Made by a program: the position numbers and the translations under genes
Notes under the pieces: generated by a model
The model's database searches: none
Told to the model about the DNA's origin: nothing
What the model saw: the letters and a program-made list of their open reading frames with translations, nothing else
Shown here: piece after piece, positions 45,121 through 55,887 of the stretch
How the letters are laid out: every line of letters starts with the position of its first letter
Numbering within the stretch: position 1 is the stretch's first letter
Assembly: GCA_001896725.1 (NCBI GenBank)
Contig: MPPA01000010.1
Span: forward strand, 248,001 to 312,000
DNA: 64,000 nt
Direction of reading: 5' to 3'
DNA from: Methanococcoides sp. EBM-47
GTDB taxonomy: Archaea > Halobacteriota > Methanosarcinia > Methanosarcinales > Methanosarcinaceae

Positions 45121-46031
45121 TGTTATTTATACAGGCAAAGCAAGACAGTGGATATGATGAAATTATGATGGCCATCGAGGATTTTGAGGAGTACAGGCAG
45201 ATCAATATAGCACTTGCCGGTCTTATCCACAAAATGGATGAATCTTCTCAGATGAAGAATATGTTAAGCCATGTGTGCAGTTCAGGTGGGAAAAAGATAA
45301 GACCCCTCATCCTAATGCTTTCCACAGAGATATGTGGTGGAGATATGAGAGAGAGTATCGATGCTGCACTGGCCATTGAGTTGATACACTCGGCTTCTCT
45401 GATCCATGATGATCTCCTTGATGGTGGCATCCTAAGAAGGGGAATGCCTTCAGCGCATGAAAAATATGGGGTCTCAGAGGCACTTCTTTGTGGTGATTTT
45501 CTTATCTCTAAGGCAATAACCCTCATCTCTTCCTATGGTCATGATGCGATCTATGAGTTCGGAAGTGCTGGAATGCACATGGCTGAAGGAGAAACGATAG
45601 ATATAAAAAGTATGGGCGAGGACTTCGATCAGAAGAACTATTTTACCTGTATAAACAAAAAAACTGCTTCCCTTTTTGCATCCAGTGCAGCTATAGGTGC
45701 TTATATCGCAGGATGCAGTAAGGATGAAGCTCTGAGATTCCATGCATTTGGAGAGAATGTGGGCATAGCATATCAGGTGGTCGACGATCTTCTGGAGTTC
45801 CTTGGAGAACTGGAAGACAAAAAATCCACAAAAGAATCGGTTACATTACCCCAAATATACGATCGTGCTCTGGGACGTGAAGAAGCAGTAAAAAGGACCA
45901 TTGCAGAAGTTCATAGATATGTGGGCTTTGCTAAAGACCTGCTAAGCACTTTCAGGCCCTGTGCTGCAAGGGAAAAACTGCTGCTGATCACTGATTATAT
46001 AACAGTTGATCTGCTCCCGGGCGAGATATGA
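45120..46031 (+). CDS. Long-chain (all-E) polyprenyl diphosphate synthase
   Basis: A 303-aa IPPS-family enzyme. First Asp-rich motif DDLLD (97-101) and second motif as DDLLE. Five residues before the first motif is Ala92, a small residue; in this family that favours products of C25 or longer rather than GGPP. A geranylfarnesyl diphosphate synthase has been described from M. mazei and proposed to serve methanophenazine synthesis; this is a plausible orthologue but not proven. ATG 45120 overlaps the ccmE stop; ATG 45165 is an alternative. Confidence 0.8.
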   Translation: MLFIQAKQDSGYDEIMMAIEDFEEYRQINIALAGLIHKMDESSQMKNMLSHVCSSGGKKIRPLILMLSTEICGGDMRESIDAALAIELIHSASLIHDDLLDGGILRRGMPSAHEKYGVSEALLCGDFLISKAITLISSYGHDAIYEFGSAGMHMAEGETIDIKSMGEDFDQKNYFTCINKKTASLFASSAAIGAYIAGCSKDEALRFHAFGENVGIAYQVVDDLLEFLGELEDKKSTKESVTLPQIYDRALGREEAVKRTIAEVHRYVGFAKDLLSTFRPCAAREKLLLITDYITVDLLPGEI

Positions 46032-46064
46032 ACCTTTCTATTAATTTCAGTTTCAGGTGAGCAG

Positions 46065-47249
46065 ATGAGAGTATACAACAAATCGGTTATCAGAATAGAT
46101 GCTGGTATCGAGAATGGAAAAGTGGTACTTGAAAGTGATGGACCTTTAAATCCTATTGCTAAACCAATTATTAATAGGATCAATGCTATCTTTCAGGAAG
46201 AGAAGCCAATATATACTGATGAGGAGAACATTGTTTTTTCAACATGGATACCTCCCATACCAGGTAATGTGTTCAACAGGCTCATCAGTGCAGAAATAAG
46301 CTCGATCCTCAAAAAAAGAGTACCTGATCATCTTTCCATTGGTATTACTTCCAGATGCCCAAATAATTGCATACACTGTGGAGCTGCTGATGTCGTTACA
46401 AAGTCCGAGCTTACCATTGAGCAGATCAGCAATACGGCATCCCAGGCCATTGAGCTTGGTTCCTACCATATCTCTATCGATGGTGGTGAAACCATGATGC
46501 GCAATGATATCCCTGAAATGGTAAAGGCCATAGACAAGAACAAAGCCATTGTTACATGTTTTACATCTGGTTTCAGGCTTACCGAAGAAAGGGCGAGAGA
46601 TCTGAAGGCTGCCGGCCTCTATGCCACACATATAAGTATTGATAGTCCCCGGGAAGAGGAACATGATCGTGTTCGAGGGCGTAAGGGGGCTTTTAAGGAC
46701 AGTTTATATGGGATCAAGAACACGCTGGAAGCAGGTATGCTAGCTGATATGTTCGTGGTCGTTTCGCCTCACAACATAGATGACCTTGAGGATTTTTACG
46801 GACTTGCCGAAAATCTGGGTATGCATGAGTTATCTATCTATGAGATCGTTGCAGTTGGCCGTTGGCTGGAACACGAAGACGAGGTCATTTCAGACTCGGA
46901 TGTGAAGATGTTAGGAAAGTTCCAGAGGAAAAAGAACATAAAATCAAGTGGTCCAAGGGTAACAGCTTTCCCACATTTCATGGGACCAGACCAATTTGGC
47001 TGTTTCGCAGGCAGAAGATGGTTACATGTCACAGCAGGAGGAGACGCTCTTCCCTGTGCTTATACTCCTTTGTCTTTTGGGAATATAGCGGAGGAAAGAC
47101 TGGATACCATCTGGAAGCGGATGGGGCAACATGAAGCGTACAGGAAGAATGCGGATTTTTGTAGGATGCGGGACCAGAAGTTCAGACAAAAATACATTCA
47201 TGTTATCCCAAAAGATGCCTCTTTACCTTTAAGGCTTGATAGGTCCTAA
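46065..47249 (+). CDS. Uncharacterised radical SAM protein with SPASM-like C terminus
   Basis: A 394-aa protein. An N-terminal 85-residue domain of unknown fold precedes the radical SAM core with RCPNNCIHC (Cys98, 102, 105), ISIDGGETMMR and SIDSPREEEHDRVRG. The C terminus has CF...PCAYTPLSFGNI and one later Cys, an incomplete SPASM-like set. It lacks clear AhbC signatures. It follows the prenyl synthase by 33 bases, so a role in a prenylated cofactor or lipid is likely. Substrate unknown; this is one of the best candidates for a new function in the window. Confidence 0.8.
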   Translation: MRVYNKSVIRIDAGIENGKVVLESDGPLNPIAKPIINRINAIFQEEKPIYTDEENIVFSTWIPPIPGNVFNRLISAEISSILKKRVPDHLSIGITSRCPNNCIHCGAADVVTKSELTIEQISNTASQAIELGSYHISIDGGETMMRNDIPEMVKAIDKNKAIVTCFTSGFRLTEERARDLKAAGLYATHISIDSPREEEHDRVRGRKGAFKDSLYGIKNTLEAGMLADMFVVVSPHNIDDLEDFYGLAENLGMHELSIYEIVAVGRWLEHEDEVISDSDVKMLGKFQRKKNIKSSGPRVTAFPHFMGPDQFGCFAGRRWLHVTAGGDALPCAYTPLSFGNIAEERLDTIWKRMGQHEAYRKNADFCRMRDQKFRQKYIHVIPKDASLPLRLDRS

Positions 47250-47369
47250 AAGAAAAAGGTTGTTATCCATCATTGGAATATCATCTCTTGATACCTTTTC
47301 ATACCTTGATACGGTAATATATCCATGACAGAATTTGTATAATATTAGAGTTGAGTGGGGCACATGAAA

Positions 47370-47390
47370 CCGAATACTTTATATTCAACG
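47370..47390 (+). promoter_or_regulatory. Promoter (TATA) of the ATP synthase operon
   Basis: A purine-rich CCGAAT (BRE-like) followed by TTTATATT (47378-47385). The expected start site near 47409 leaves a leader of about 50 bases before ahaH. No other good TATA element lies between 47250 and 47458. Confidence 0.5.
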
Positions 47391-47457
47391 TTACAGTTAC
47401 AGTGGGTATCTTATCACATTAAGCTAATTAGTAATCACTTTTGCATGAGGATTATGC

Positions 47458-47784
47458 ATGGCCAAAGATGACATCTTATCAGAAATCAAACAAGCAGAAG
47501 CCAATGCACGGGATGTGGTGGGCAGCGCCATTAAGGAAAAGAACGATCGCATTTCCAAAGCTCGTGTAGAGGCTAGAGAGATAGTGAAACAGGCAGAGGT
47601 GGATGCTCATAAGTCAGCTCAGAGCACTCTTAGATCTGCAGAAAATGAGCTTGCTTCCCAAAAGCAACAAACCATAGAGCAGGGTAAAAAGGAAGCAGAA
47701 ACTATTGCTAAGAATGCAAAGGCAAAAGTCGATCAGGCAGTAGAGAACCTCATTAAAGAATTTGAGAGGGCGATCCATGCTTAA
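47458..47784 (+). CDS. ahaH: A1AO ATP synthase subunit H
   Basis: A 108-aa Glu/Lys/Ala-rich coiled-coil protein beginning MAKDDILSEIKQAEANARD. Subunit H forms the peripheral stalk with subunit E. First gene of the ten-gene operon; its end overlaps the ahaI start. Length is typical. Confidence 0.92.
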   Translation: MAKDDILSEIKQAEANARDVVGSAIKEKNDRISKARVEAREIVKQAEVDAHKSAQSTLRSAENELASQKQQTIEQGKKEAETIAKNAKAKVDQAVENLIKEFERAIHA

Positions 47785-49726
47785 GCCGAAACAAATGAGT
47801 CGTGCTTTAATCGTTGGTCACAAGGACCTTCTTGAAGAAACCATTGAGGTCCTTCACCAAATAAATCTGTTCCAGATAGAGGATTACATTGAGGACGATT
47901 CAGGCCTTAAGATCGGAAAGCCCATTGGTAAAGGGGATGCTATTTCAAGATCATTGATCAAAATACGCTCAATAGCCAGTTTCCTTGAAGTTAAGGACGA
48001 ACCTGTTAAAAAGCAAAATGCTTCCACTCTATTACGTGATCTGGATTCAACTCTTGAGAAGCTGGACAAGGAAGTTTCCAGGAAAACAGAAACAAGGAGT
48101 GGGTTAGAGGCTAGGGTCAAGGAGATAGAATCTCTTAAGAAAGAGCTGTTACCTTTTGCAGATATTCCGCTTGACCTTGATTTATATCGTGGTTATGATA
48201 ATTTGTCAATATTCCCAGGTAGTATAAAGGGGGATATTGAAGGTGAGATATCCAGCATAACAAAATCATACGAACTGTTCTCTGATCATAAATCTGGAAC
48301 GATCGTGCTCTTTGTACCAAAGATATATACCGAAGATATCTCCATGGTCCTTTCTGATCATGGGTACCGAGAACTTAAGGTACCTGAACAGAAAGGAGTA
48401 CCTGCGGAAATCATTTCAAGGATCGATGCAGAAAGAACCGATCTTCTCAGGCAGATAGATGGTATAGATGCAGATATCAGAGCACTTAAGGATGAATATA
48501 AGGAATTTATCCTGGCAAGCAATGAGGTGCTTTCTATAGAAGCTGATAAGTCCGAGATCCCTCTGCACATTGCCACATCTGAAAGCACTTTCATAATTGA
48601 GGGCTGGGTTCCTTCTGATAGTTACAATAAAATAGAAAGGGCGGTTTCCAGAGCTACCCAGGACCGTGTGTTCGTATCACAGCAGGAGATAGAGCATGAA
48701 CAGGAATCGATCGTCCCTGTAGAGTATGATAATCCCAAGGTCGTCAGACCTTTGCAAGAGATCATGAACCTGTATTCACGTCCCAGATATAAAGAGTTGG
48801 ACCCTACAGCCCTTATCTTCATCAGTTTTCCATTGTTCTACGGAATGATCCTTGGTGACATTGGATATGCCCTTGTCCTGTTAACGCTTGCTTTAACTGT
48901 CAAGAAAGTAGTAAAATCCGATGCTGTCAAACCTCTTATGAATATACTTATATATTGTCAGATATCAACATTTTTGTTTGGTATCCTGTATGGTGAATTT
49001 TTAGGTTTTCCTCTTGCAGGCGTTGTCTCCCATGGGGAGATACAAGCTGGCCTGATACCTGGTTTTAATACTATTGATCTGCTCGCTTCTCCTGTAGGCG
49101 GGGAGATGATCACTTATCCCATACACAGGAATCATCTCATAATGACAATGATAGTGTTTACAGCATTGGTAGGTCTCATCCATATTAATTTTGGATATAT
49201 CCTGGGATTCATAAACGAGAACAGAAAGCACGGGATATCTGCAGCACTTCTTGAGAAGGGCAGCTGGTTGATTATCCAGATCGGAATACTTCTGGGAGTT
49301 CTTGGTTATCTAGAAGTTTTACGATCGGAAGCGGTACTATATGCTGGTATAGCAATATTCTTGGTAGGGTTCGTGATGCTGCTTAAAGGTGAAGGTGTCA
49401 AAGGGCCTATCGAGTTACCTTCTTTATTAAGCAACTCTTTATCCTACACTCGTTTGATAGCTGTAGGATTATCTTCGATCTATATTGCGTCTACTGTTAA
49501 CATGATCGCATTTCAGATGATCTGGCCTGATAAATTTGGCCTGATGACAGTATTTGCAATACTTGTGTTCATATTCGGGCATGCTTTAAACGCTGTCCTG
49601 AGTATTATTGCCCCCGGGCTGCATGCTTTAAGGTTGCAGTACGTAGAGTTCTTTGGGAAGTTCTATGAGGGAGGCGGACGTAAATATGATCCATTTGGAT
49701 ATATTAGAAAATATACGGAGGAATAA
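47777..49726 (+). CDS. ahaI: A1AO ATP synthase subunit I (a-type membrane subunit)
   Basis: A 649-aa protein. A soluble N-terminal part of about 330 residues with coiled coil (stalk contact) is followed by about eight membrane helices, starting PTALIFISFPLFYGMILGDIGYALVLL. This subunit holds the ion half-channels with an essential Arg in a late helix. ATG 47777 with GAGAGGGCG upstream is preferred over TTG 47762. Confidence 0.93.
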   Translation: MLKPKQMSRALIVGHKDLLEETIEVLHQINLFQIEDYIEDDSGLKIGKPIGKGDAISRSLIKIRSIASFLEVKDEPVKKQNASTLLRDLDSTLEKLDKEVSRKTETRSGLEARVKEIESLKKELLPFADIPLDLDLYRGYDNLSIFPGSIKGDIEGEISSITKSYELFSDHKSGTIVLFVPKIYTEDISMVLSDHGYRELKVPEQKGVPAEIISRIDAERTDLLRQIDGIDADIRALKDEYKEFILASNEVLSIEADKSEIPLHIATSESTFIIEGWVPSDSYNKIERAVSRATQDRVFVSQQEIEHEQESIVPVEYDNPKVVRPLQEIMNLYSRPRYKELDPTALIFISFPLFYGMILGDIGYALVLLTLALTVKKVVKSDAVKPLMNILIYCQISTFLFGILYGEFLGFPLAGVVSHGEIQAGLIPGFNTIDLLASPVGGEMITYPIHRNHLIMTMIVFTALVGLIHINFGYILGFINENRKHGISAALLEKGSWLIIQIGILLGVLGYLEVLRSEAVLYAGIAIFLVGFVMLLKGEGVKGPIELPSLLSNSLSYTRLIAVGLSSIYIASTVNMIAFQMIWPDKFGLMTVFAILVFIFGHALNAVLSIIAPGLHALRLQYVEFFGKFYEGGGRKYDPFGYIRKYTEE

Positions 49727-49730
49727 TTGA

Positions 49731-49964
<234 letters not shown>

Positions 49965-49968
49965 GCCT

Positions 49969-49994
49969 ATTTAAGAGCGAATCTGCTCTTAAAT
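49969..49994 (+). terminator. Hairpin between ahaK and ahaE
   Basis: ATTTAAGAGC (49969-49978) and GCTCTTAAAT (49985-49994) form a perfect 10-bp stem with loop GAATCT, starting five bases after the ahaK stop. Because the operon continues with ahaE, it is more likely an mRNA-stabilising or partial-attenuation element that raises c-subunit output than a full terminator. Confidence 0.6.
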
Positions 49995-50012
49995 TCTTTA
50001 AAGGTGTTGAGC

Positions 50013-50564
50013 ATGGGACTTGAAACTGTTGTTAAAGATATCATGGATGCTGCCGATGCTGAGGTATCCAGAATTAAAGCAGAGACAGATGCTGAAGTTT
50101 CACAGATCATCGAGGAAGCCAGGGACGAAGCTAAACGTATCATGGGCGAAAGTCTTGCAAAAGCTGAAGATGATATCAAAAAGATGAAGCAGCAAGAGAT
50201 ATCTAGTGCTAATCTTGAAGTGAAACGCACTTTGCTCAATGCACGCAAGGAAACACTCGAAGAAGTGTATGACCGTTCCTTTGAAGTAATTTCTTCATTA
50301 CCTGAAGCTAAAGATAAGGAATTGTTGAAAATAATCATTAAGAACAACGAGCCTAAAGGTAAGAAGATATACTCTAATGTAAGATCAGAAAAACTCGTAA
50401 GGGAACTATCTTCGCTTGAATATGCTGGTAACATTGATTGTGCAGGTGGTGTGGTCATAGAGAACGAGGATGGGACTATCCGTCTGGACTATACATATGA
50501 TGTGATCCTTAAAGGCGTGAACGAGCAATTTTTAAAACAGACATCTGATATTTTGTTTGGGTGA
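50013..50564 (+). CDS. ahaE: A1AO ATP synthase subunit E
   Basis: A 183-aa protein with a long N-terminal coiled coil (EVSRIKAETDAEVSQIIEEARD) and a globular C-terminal domain. Pairs with subunit H in the peripheral stalk. ATG 50013, with AAAGGTG upstream, is preferred over GTG 50004. Confidence 0.92.
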   Translation: MGLETVVKDIMDAADAEVSRIKAETDAEVSQIIEEARDEAKRIMGESLAKAEDDIKKMKQQEISSANLEVKRTLLNARKETLEEVYDRSFEVISSLPEAKDKELLKIIIKNNEPKGKKIYSNVRSEKLVRELSSLEYAGNIDCAGGVVIENEDGTIRLDYTYDVILKGVNEQFLKQTSDILFG

Positions 50565-50571
50565 TTCTTAA

Positions 50572-51642
50572 ATGCGGCTGTTGCAGAGATTGAAGGGTGG
50601 GATGGGATCCCAGACTCAAGGACATTCCAACTATGCATACACTACAGCACGTGTACGTGCAATGAAAGGCAAGTTACTTTCCAAAGAAACATACCCAAGG
50701 CTAATGAACATGCAGATCTCTGAGATCACAAGGTTCATTCAAGAGGTTGAATACAAAGAGGATGTTGATCAACTTGCAAGATCGTATGAAGATGTTGACC
50801 TTATTGAGCATGCACTGAACAGGAACCTGGCGGTTACCTTTAATAAGCTGCTCAATATCTCAGAAGGTGAATTGAACTTTCTTATATCTGAATATTTAAA
50901 GAAATATGATATCTGGAACATCAAGACCATCCTTCGTGGAAAACATTGTGATGCATCAACAGATGATATCCTTGAATCAATTGTCGCAGCAGGTCGCCTT
51001 ACTTATACATTCACTTCGGAATTGGCTGCTAAACCCACATACGAGGATGTCATTGCTGCATTGTCTGCAAGTGAATGCTACTCGATTTTGAAGGATTATA
51101 ATGGAACTAACCTGTCGGATATAGAGAACCGACTTGATAAGAATTATTATTATGACTTGTTTCAGGCTATAGGGGATCCAAAAACCAAAGATAGAAAACT
51201 TTTCACTAAGTTTATCCAGACGGATATCGACCTAAAGAACCTCGTAACCTTGTTCAGGCTTAAGAGGTATGGGATCACGGATCCACTGATGGCAGACCTT
51301 TTAATAGAAGGCGGTCTCAAACTACACTTCAAAGAGATGGAGAGAATGCTCTCTTTATCCTTCGAAGACTTCCTTGTACAGTTGGAGAACACCCCATACT
51401 GGGAAGAAATATCAGATTGTTGTGGACCAAAAATGGAGTCTCTTATACATGTTGAAACAAGGCTTAAGAAACTGAGACTAAAATCAGCAGAAAGCTTCTC
51501 ACATGTCTATCCTCTTTCTATTGTACCTATTATGGATTATATCCTTAGCAAAGAAAATGAGGTCAGCAATCTGCGCATGATCGTTCGTGGGAAAGAGGTT
51601 GGTCTGAGTGATGAAGAGATCAGGGATCAGTTGGTGATTTGA
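50572..51642 (+). CDS. ahaC: A1AO ATP synthase subunit C
   Basis: A 356-aa protein of the V-type C/d family, with N-terminal [18 protein letters not shown] and the repeated [10 protein letters not shown] and [12 protein letters not shown] segments. It links the central stalk to the membrane rotor. Its stop overlaps the ahaF start (TGATG). Confidence 0.93.
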   Translation: MRLLQRLKGGMGSQTQGHSNYAYTTARVRAMKGKLLSKETYPRLMNMQISEITRFIQEVEYKEDVDQLARSYEDVDLIEHALNRNLAVTFNKLLNISEGELNFLISEYLKKYDIWNIKTILRGKHCDASTDDILESIVAAGRLTYTFTSELAAKPTYEDVIAALSASECYSILKDYNGTNLSDIENRLDKNYYYDLFQAIGDPKTKDRKLFTKFIQTDIDLKNLVTLFRLKRYGITDPLMADLLIEGGLKLHFKEMERMLSLSFEDFLVQLENTPYWEEISDCCGPKMESLIHVETRLKKLRLKSAESFSHVYPLSIVPIMDYILSKENEVSNLRMIVRGKEVGLSDEEIRDQLVI

Positions 51643-51944
51643 TGGAGCTTGCAGTGGTAGGTAGAAGCGAGTTTGTCACTGGATTCAGACTGGCTGGAAT
51701 TAAGAAGATCTTTGAAGTAAATAACCATGTAGAACTTGAACCTACTGTAAAAAAGGTGCTTGAGGATAGGGATATCGGAATACTTGTGTTGCACGGAGAT
51801 GACCTGTCCAAACTACCGGAGATGTTGAGGAACACGATCAATGAATCTGTTGAACCGACTGTTGTTACTCTGGGAGGTAGTGGTCAAAGTTCGAATTTAA
51901 GGGAAAAGATAAAACAATCGGTAGGTGTAGATCTGTGGAAATAA
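51642..51944 (+). CDS. ahaF: A1AO ATP synthase subunit F
   Basis: A 100-aa alpha/beta protein starting [20 protein letters not shown]. Subunit F is part of the central stalk and contacts subunits D and B. ATG 51642 overlaps the ahaC stop. Its end overlaps the ahaA start. Confidence 0.92.
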   Translation: MELAVVGRSEFVTGFRLAGIKKIFEVNNHVELEPTVKKVLEDRDIGILVLHGDDLSKLPEMLRNTINESVEPTVVTLGGSGQSSNLREKIKQSVGVDLWK

Positions 51945-53671
51945 AAGGTGAAATTTATCGTGTGGCTGGGCCAGTCGTAACTATTACCGGTATCAAGCCA
52001 AAGATGTATGATGTGGTCAAGGTTGGCCATGAAGGGTTGATGGGCGAGGTCATCAGGATCGAAGGTGACAAGGCTACAGTTCAGGTATATGAGGACACAT
52101 CTGGGATCAAACCAGGTGAGCCTGTTGAGAATACAGGTATGTCCCTTTCAGTGGAACTCGGTCCAGGTCTGCTGGAAAGTATTTATGACGGCATTCAGAG
52201 ACCATTGAAGGTTCTCCAGGAAAAAATGGGAGATTTCATCCAAAGGGGTGTATCTGCTAATGGACTTGACAGGGAAAAGAAGTGGAATTTCAAACCCGTT
52301 GTCAATACAGGGGATAAGGTCAAAGGAGGAGAGGTCATTGGTCTTGTACAGGAAACTGAAAATATCGAACACAAGATCATGGTCCCTCCGAATGTGTCAG
52401 GCACGATATCTGAAATAAAAAGCGGTATGTTCACTGTTGATGAGGTCATTTGTGTTCTTGCGGACGGTACTGAACTGCAGATGATGCAGAAGTGGCCTGT
52501 TAGAGCACCAAGACCAGTAAACAAGAAGCTTTTACCTAAAACCCCCCTTATCACCGGTCAGAGAATACTCGACGGACTTTTCCCGGTCGCAAAAGGTGGT
52601 ACTGCTGCGATCCCGGGACCTTTCGGTTCAGGAAAGACAGTTACTCAGCAGCAGCTTGCTAAGTGGAGCGATACGGACATTGTGGTCTACATAGGTTGCG
52701 GAGAGCGTGGGAACGAGATGGCTGATGTGTTGAACGAATTCCCCGAACTACAGGACCCGAAGACCGGCCGCCCATTGATGGAACGTACTGTGCTCATCGC
52801 AAATACTTCGAACATGCCGGTAGCTGCCCGTGAAGCATCTGTATATACGGGTATCACTATTGCTGAATATTATCGTGACATGGGATATGATGTATCCCTT
52901 ATGGCGGATTCTTCTTCCAGGTGGGCAGAAGCTATGAGAGAAATTTCATCAAGGCTTGAAGAAATGCCTGGTGAGGAAGGTTATCCTGCTTATCTGTCAG
53001 CAAGACTATCTGAATTCTATGAAAGGGCCGGTTTCGTTAATTCCCTTGCAGGAGCAAATGGTTCTATTACAGTTATCGGTGCAGTTTCTCCACCAGGTGG
53101 TGACTTCTCTGAGCCGGTCACACAGAACACCCTGCGTATAGTGAAAGTATTCTGGGCACTTGACGCTAAGCTTGCACAAAGAAGGCATTTCCCATCCATC
53201 AACTGGCTGACAAGTTACAGTCTTTACACCAGTTCACTTGCGGAATGGTTCAGTGAGAACGTTGCTCCGGATTGGAATACTCTCAGGGACAATGCAATGG
53301 ACCTGCTCCAGCGTGAATCCGAACTGCAGGAAATCGTGCAGCTTGTGGGTTCAGATGCTTTGCCTGAGGACCAGCAACTGGTGTTGGAAATATGCCGCAT
53401 GATCCGCGAATACTTCCTACAGCAGAACGCATATCATTCTGTGGACACCTACTGTCCCTTCGACAAACAGTACAAGTTGCTAAAAGCCATTTCCAAGTAC
53501 AGTGATATGGCAACAACTGCTCTTACAGCAGGTGTTCCAATGAAAGATATTCTGGCCCTGGAGTCCAAGGATGAGCTTGCAAAGGTCAAGTTCGAGGAAG
53601 ACTTCGAGAAAGCACTCGATGAGGTCCTGAAAAAGATGGATTCTGAGTTTGCGAAGCTTGGAGGCAATTAA
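51935..53671 (+). CDS. ahaA: A1AO ATP synthase catalytic subunit A
   Basis: A 578-aa subunit with the catalytic P-loop GPFGSGKT (228-235), the archaeal non-homologous region before it, and [11 protein letters not shown] and [25 protein letters not shown] around the active site. ATP synthesis takes place here. The start is GTG 51935 ([14 protein letters not shown]) with TAGGTG upstream. Confidence 0.96.
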   Translation: MEIKGEIYRVAGPVVTITGIKPKMYDVVKVGHEGLMGEVIRIEGDKATVQVYEDTSGIKPGEPVENTGMSLSVELGPGLLESIYDGIQRPLKVLQEKMGDFIQRGVSANGLDREKKWNFKPVVNTGDKVKGGEVIGLVQETENIEHKIMVPPNVSGTISEIKSGMFTVDEVICVLADGTELQMMQKWPVRAPRPVNKKLLPKTPLITGQRILDGLFPVAKGGTAAIPGPFGSGKTVTQQQLAKWSDTDIVVYIGCGERGNEMADVLNEFPELQDPKTGRPLMERTVLIANTSNMPVAAREASVYTGITIAEYYRDMGYDVSLMADSSSRWAEAMREISSRLEEMPGEEGYPAYLSARLSEFYERAGFVNSLAGANGSITVIGAVSPPGGDFSEPVTQNTLRIVKVFWALDAKLAQRRHFPSINWLTSYSLYTSSLAEWFSENVAPDWNTLRDNAMDLLQRESELQEIVQLVGSDALPEDQQLVLEICRMIREYFLQQNAYHSVDTYCPFDKQYKLLKAISKYSDMATTALTAGVPMKDILALESKDELAKVKFEEDFEKALDEVLKKMDSEFAKLGGN

Positions 53672-53672
53672 A

Positions 53673-55055
53673 ATGACCAAGGAATATAAAACTATAGTAG
53701 AGATATCAGGTCCTCTCATATTCATCGAAAAGACAGAACCTGTAGGTTATGGGGAACTTGTGAACATCAACCTACCAGATGGCAGCACTAAAAGAGGTCA
53801 GGTACTTGACACATCAGCTGACATAGTAGCTGTACAGGTCTTTGAAGGTACCGGCGGACTTAATGAGGAGTCCAGGGTAATTTTTACTGGCGAGACCATT
53901 AAACTGCCTGTTTCAAAGGACATGCTGGGTCGTATCCTTTCAGGATCCGGAGAGCCTCTTGATGGCGGACCCCGTATAGTTCCGGAAGACAGGATAGATG
54001 TGAATGGTGCTTCAATGAACCCATATTCAAGGATGCCACCCGAGGAGTTCATCCAGACGGGTATCTCCACGATCGATGGAACTAATACGCTCGTAAGAGG
54101 GCAGAAACTTCCTATTTTCTCAGGTTCCGGTCTTCCTCATAACGAGATCGCTCTGCAGATCGCAAGACAGGCAAAGGTACCAGGCTCTGAGGAAGCTTTT
54201 GCAGTAGTGTTCGCTGCAATGGGCATTACCAACGAAGAAGCACAGTATTTCATGGAAGATTTTGAAAAGACCGGTGCGCTGGAAAGAGCAGTGGTGTTCT
54301 TGAACCTTGCAGATGACCCAGCTGTCGAGCGTATCATCACTCCAAGAATGGCTCTTACGGCAGCCGAATATCTTGCATATCAGCATGATATGCACGTGCT
54401 TGTTATCCTTACGGATATCACTAACTATTGTGAGGCATTGCGTCAGATGGGTGCAGCCCGTGAAGAAGTGCCTGGACGCAGAGGTTATCCTGGTTACATG
54501 TACACTGATCTGGCATCCCTCTATGAGCGCGCAGGTGTCATAAAAGGCACGAAGGGATCAGTTACACAGTTCTCCATACTTACAATGCCTGGTGACGATA
54601 TAACTCATCCCATTCCAGACCTTTCCGGTTATATCACCGAAGGTCAGATAGTGGTTTCAAGAGAATTGCACAGAAAAGGTATCTATCCTCCTATCAACGT
54701 GCTGCCCTCTCTATCCCGTCTTATGAACTCCGGTATCGGTGAAGGTAAGACCAGGGATGATCACAAGGCAGTTTCAGATCAGATGTATGCAGCATACGCA
54801 GAAGGTCGTGATCTAAGAGGTCTGGTAGCTATCGTAGGTAAGGAAGCATTGTCTGAGAGGGACCAGAGGATCCTTGAATTTGCAGATCTTTTCGAGGACA
54901 GGTTTGTACGCCAAGGGAGGAACGAGGACAGATCCATCGAAGATACGCTAAACGTTGCATGGTCTATCCTGTCAGAGCTTCCTGAGGCGCTGCTCACAAG
55001 AGTAGACAACAAGTTCATAGAAAAGTATCACCCTGCTCACAAGAAGAGCAATTAA
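53673..55055 (+). CDS. ahaB: A1AO ATP synthase regulatory subunit B
   Basis: A 460-aa non-catalytic nucleotide-binding subunit. It has [12 protein letters not shown] where a P-loop would be in subunit A, plus [12 protein letters not shown] and [19 protein letters not shown]. Alternates with A in the head. ATG 53673, with GGAGGCAATT upstream, is the clear start. Confidence 0.96.
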   Translation: MTKEYKTIVEISGPLIFIEKTEPVGYGELVNINLPDGSTKRGQVLDTSADIVAVQVFEGTGGLNEESRVIFTGETIKLPVSKDMLGRILSGSGEPLDGGPRIVPEDRIDVNGASMNPYSRMPPEEFIQTGISTIDGTNTLVRGQKLPIFSGSGLPHNEIALQIARQAKVPGSEEAFAVVFAAMGITNEEAQYFMEDFEKTGALERAVVFLNLADDPAVERIITPRMALTAAEYLAYQHDMHVLVILTDITNYCEALRQMGAAREEVPGRRGYPGYMYTDLASLYERAGVIKGTKGSVTQFSILTMPGDDITHPIPDLSGYITEGQIVVSRELHRKGIYPPINVLPSLSRLMNSGIGEGKTRDDHKAVSDQMYAAYAEGRDLRGLVAIVGKEALSERDQRILEFADLFEDRFVRQGRNEDRSIEDTLNVAWSILSELPEALLTRVDNKFIEKYHPAHKKSN

Positions 55056-55075
55056 ATGGAACCTGGTGAACGAAC

Positions 55076-55693
55076 ATGGGCGCAAAGGACATTAAACCAA
55101 CGCGATCCGAGCTTATAGAGCTCAAAAAGAAGATCAAACTTTCTCAGAGTGGTCACAAACTACTTAAAATGAAGAGGGATGGTTTGATCCTTGAGTTCTT
55201 CGATATCTTAAGCAAAGCAAAGGATGTCAGGTCCGAGCTGGACAAAGCCTATGAGGTGGCCAATAAGAAAATAGGTATCGCAAATGCTGTCGATGGTATT
55301 ATTACCGTCAAGTCTACAGCTTTCGCTCTGCAGGACATTCCCCAGATCGAGCTTGAAAGTCGGAATATAATGGGTGTTGTGGTCCCTAAGATCGAATCTT
55401 CCAGCGTACGGAAATCTATAGAGGAACGTGGTTATGGTATATTGGGAACTAGTTCCTATACTGATGAAGCTGCAGATGCCTATGAGATATTGGTGGAGAA
55501 CATCATCGTTGCAGCAGAGATAGAAACTACTATGAAGAAACTGCTAGATGATATCGAAAAGACCAAGCGCCGTGTAAATGCTCTTGAGTTCAAGGTGATC
55601 CCTGAAATGCAGGAATCTATGAACTTTATAACGCTCCGTTTAGAAGAAATGGAGAGAGAGAACACTTTCAGGCTCAAGAAGATCAAAGGATAA
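55076..55693 (+). CDS. ahaD: A1AO ATP synthase subunit D
   Basis: A 205-aa central-stalk subunit, mostly two long helices. KPTRSELIELKKKIKLSQSGHKLLKMKRDGL at the N terminus and RRVNALEFKVIPEMQESMNFI near the C terminus are typical. GGTGAACG precedes the ATG. Confidence 0.94.
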   Translation: MGAKDIKPTRSELIELKKKIKLSQSGHKLLKMKRDGLILEFFDILSKAKDVRSELDKAYEVANKKIGIANAVDGIITVKSTAFALQDIPQIELESRNIMGVVVPKIESSSVRKSIEERGYGILGTSSYTDEAADAYEILVENIIVAAEIETTMKKLLDDIEKTKRRVNALEFKVIPEMQESMNFITLRLEEMERENTFRLKKIKG

Positions 55694-55704
55694 GATTCTC
55701 ATAT

Positions 55705-55887
55705 ATGGGATCTAGAATATCTGAAGATGATCGGCCCAACTGGGCCGATCGTTTCTTTACAGAACTTGAAAAACCACATAACCAAGCACTAATTCTAAGA
55801 TGGGCTTGGATCATTTCATTGTTGATGCTGGTTTTGGGTTATTTACTTATATTTTTGCATCTATCGGGCAGGTTTAAGATTCGGTGA
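55705..55887 (+). CDS. ahaG: A1AO ATP synthase subunit G (Methanosarcina type)
   Basis: A 60-aa peptide with a charged N-terminal half (NWADRFFTELEKPHN) and one membrane helix (residues about 33-54). AhaG is found at the end of the aha operon in Methanosarcinales, with unclear function. Its stop touches the end of the convergent peroxiredoxin gene without a gap. Confidence 0.85.
   Translation: MGSRISEDDRPNWADRFFTELEKPHNQALILRWAWIISLLMLVLGYLLIFLHLSGRFKIR

Noticed and set aside
46065-47249. AhbC (Fe-coproporphyrin synthase) assignment for the radical SAM gene
   Set aside because: The Cys motif context (RCPNNCIHC), incomplete C-terminal Cys set and linkage to a prenyl synthase differ from NirJ/AhbC proteins.
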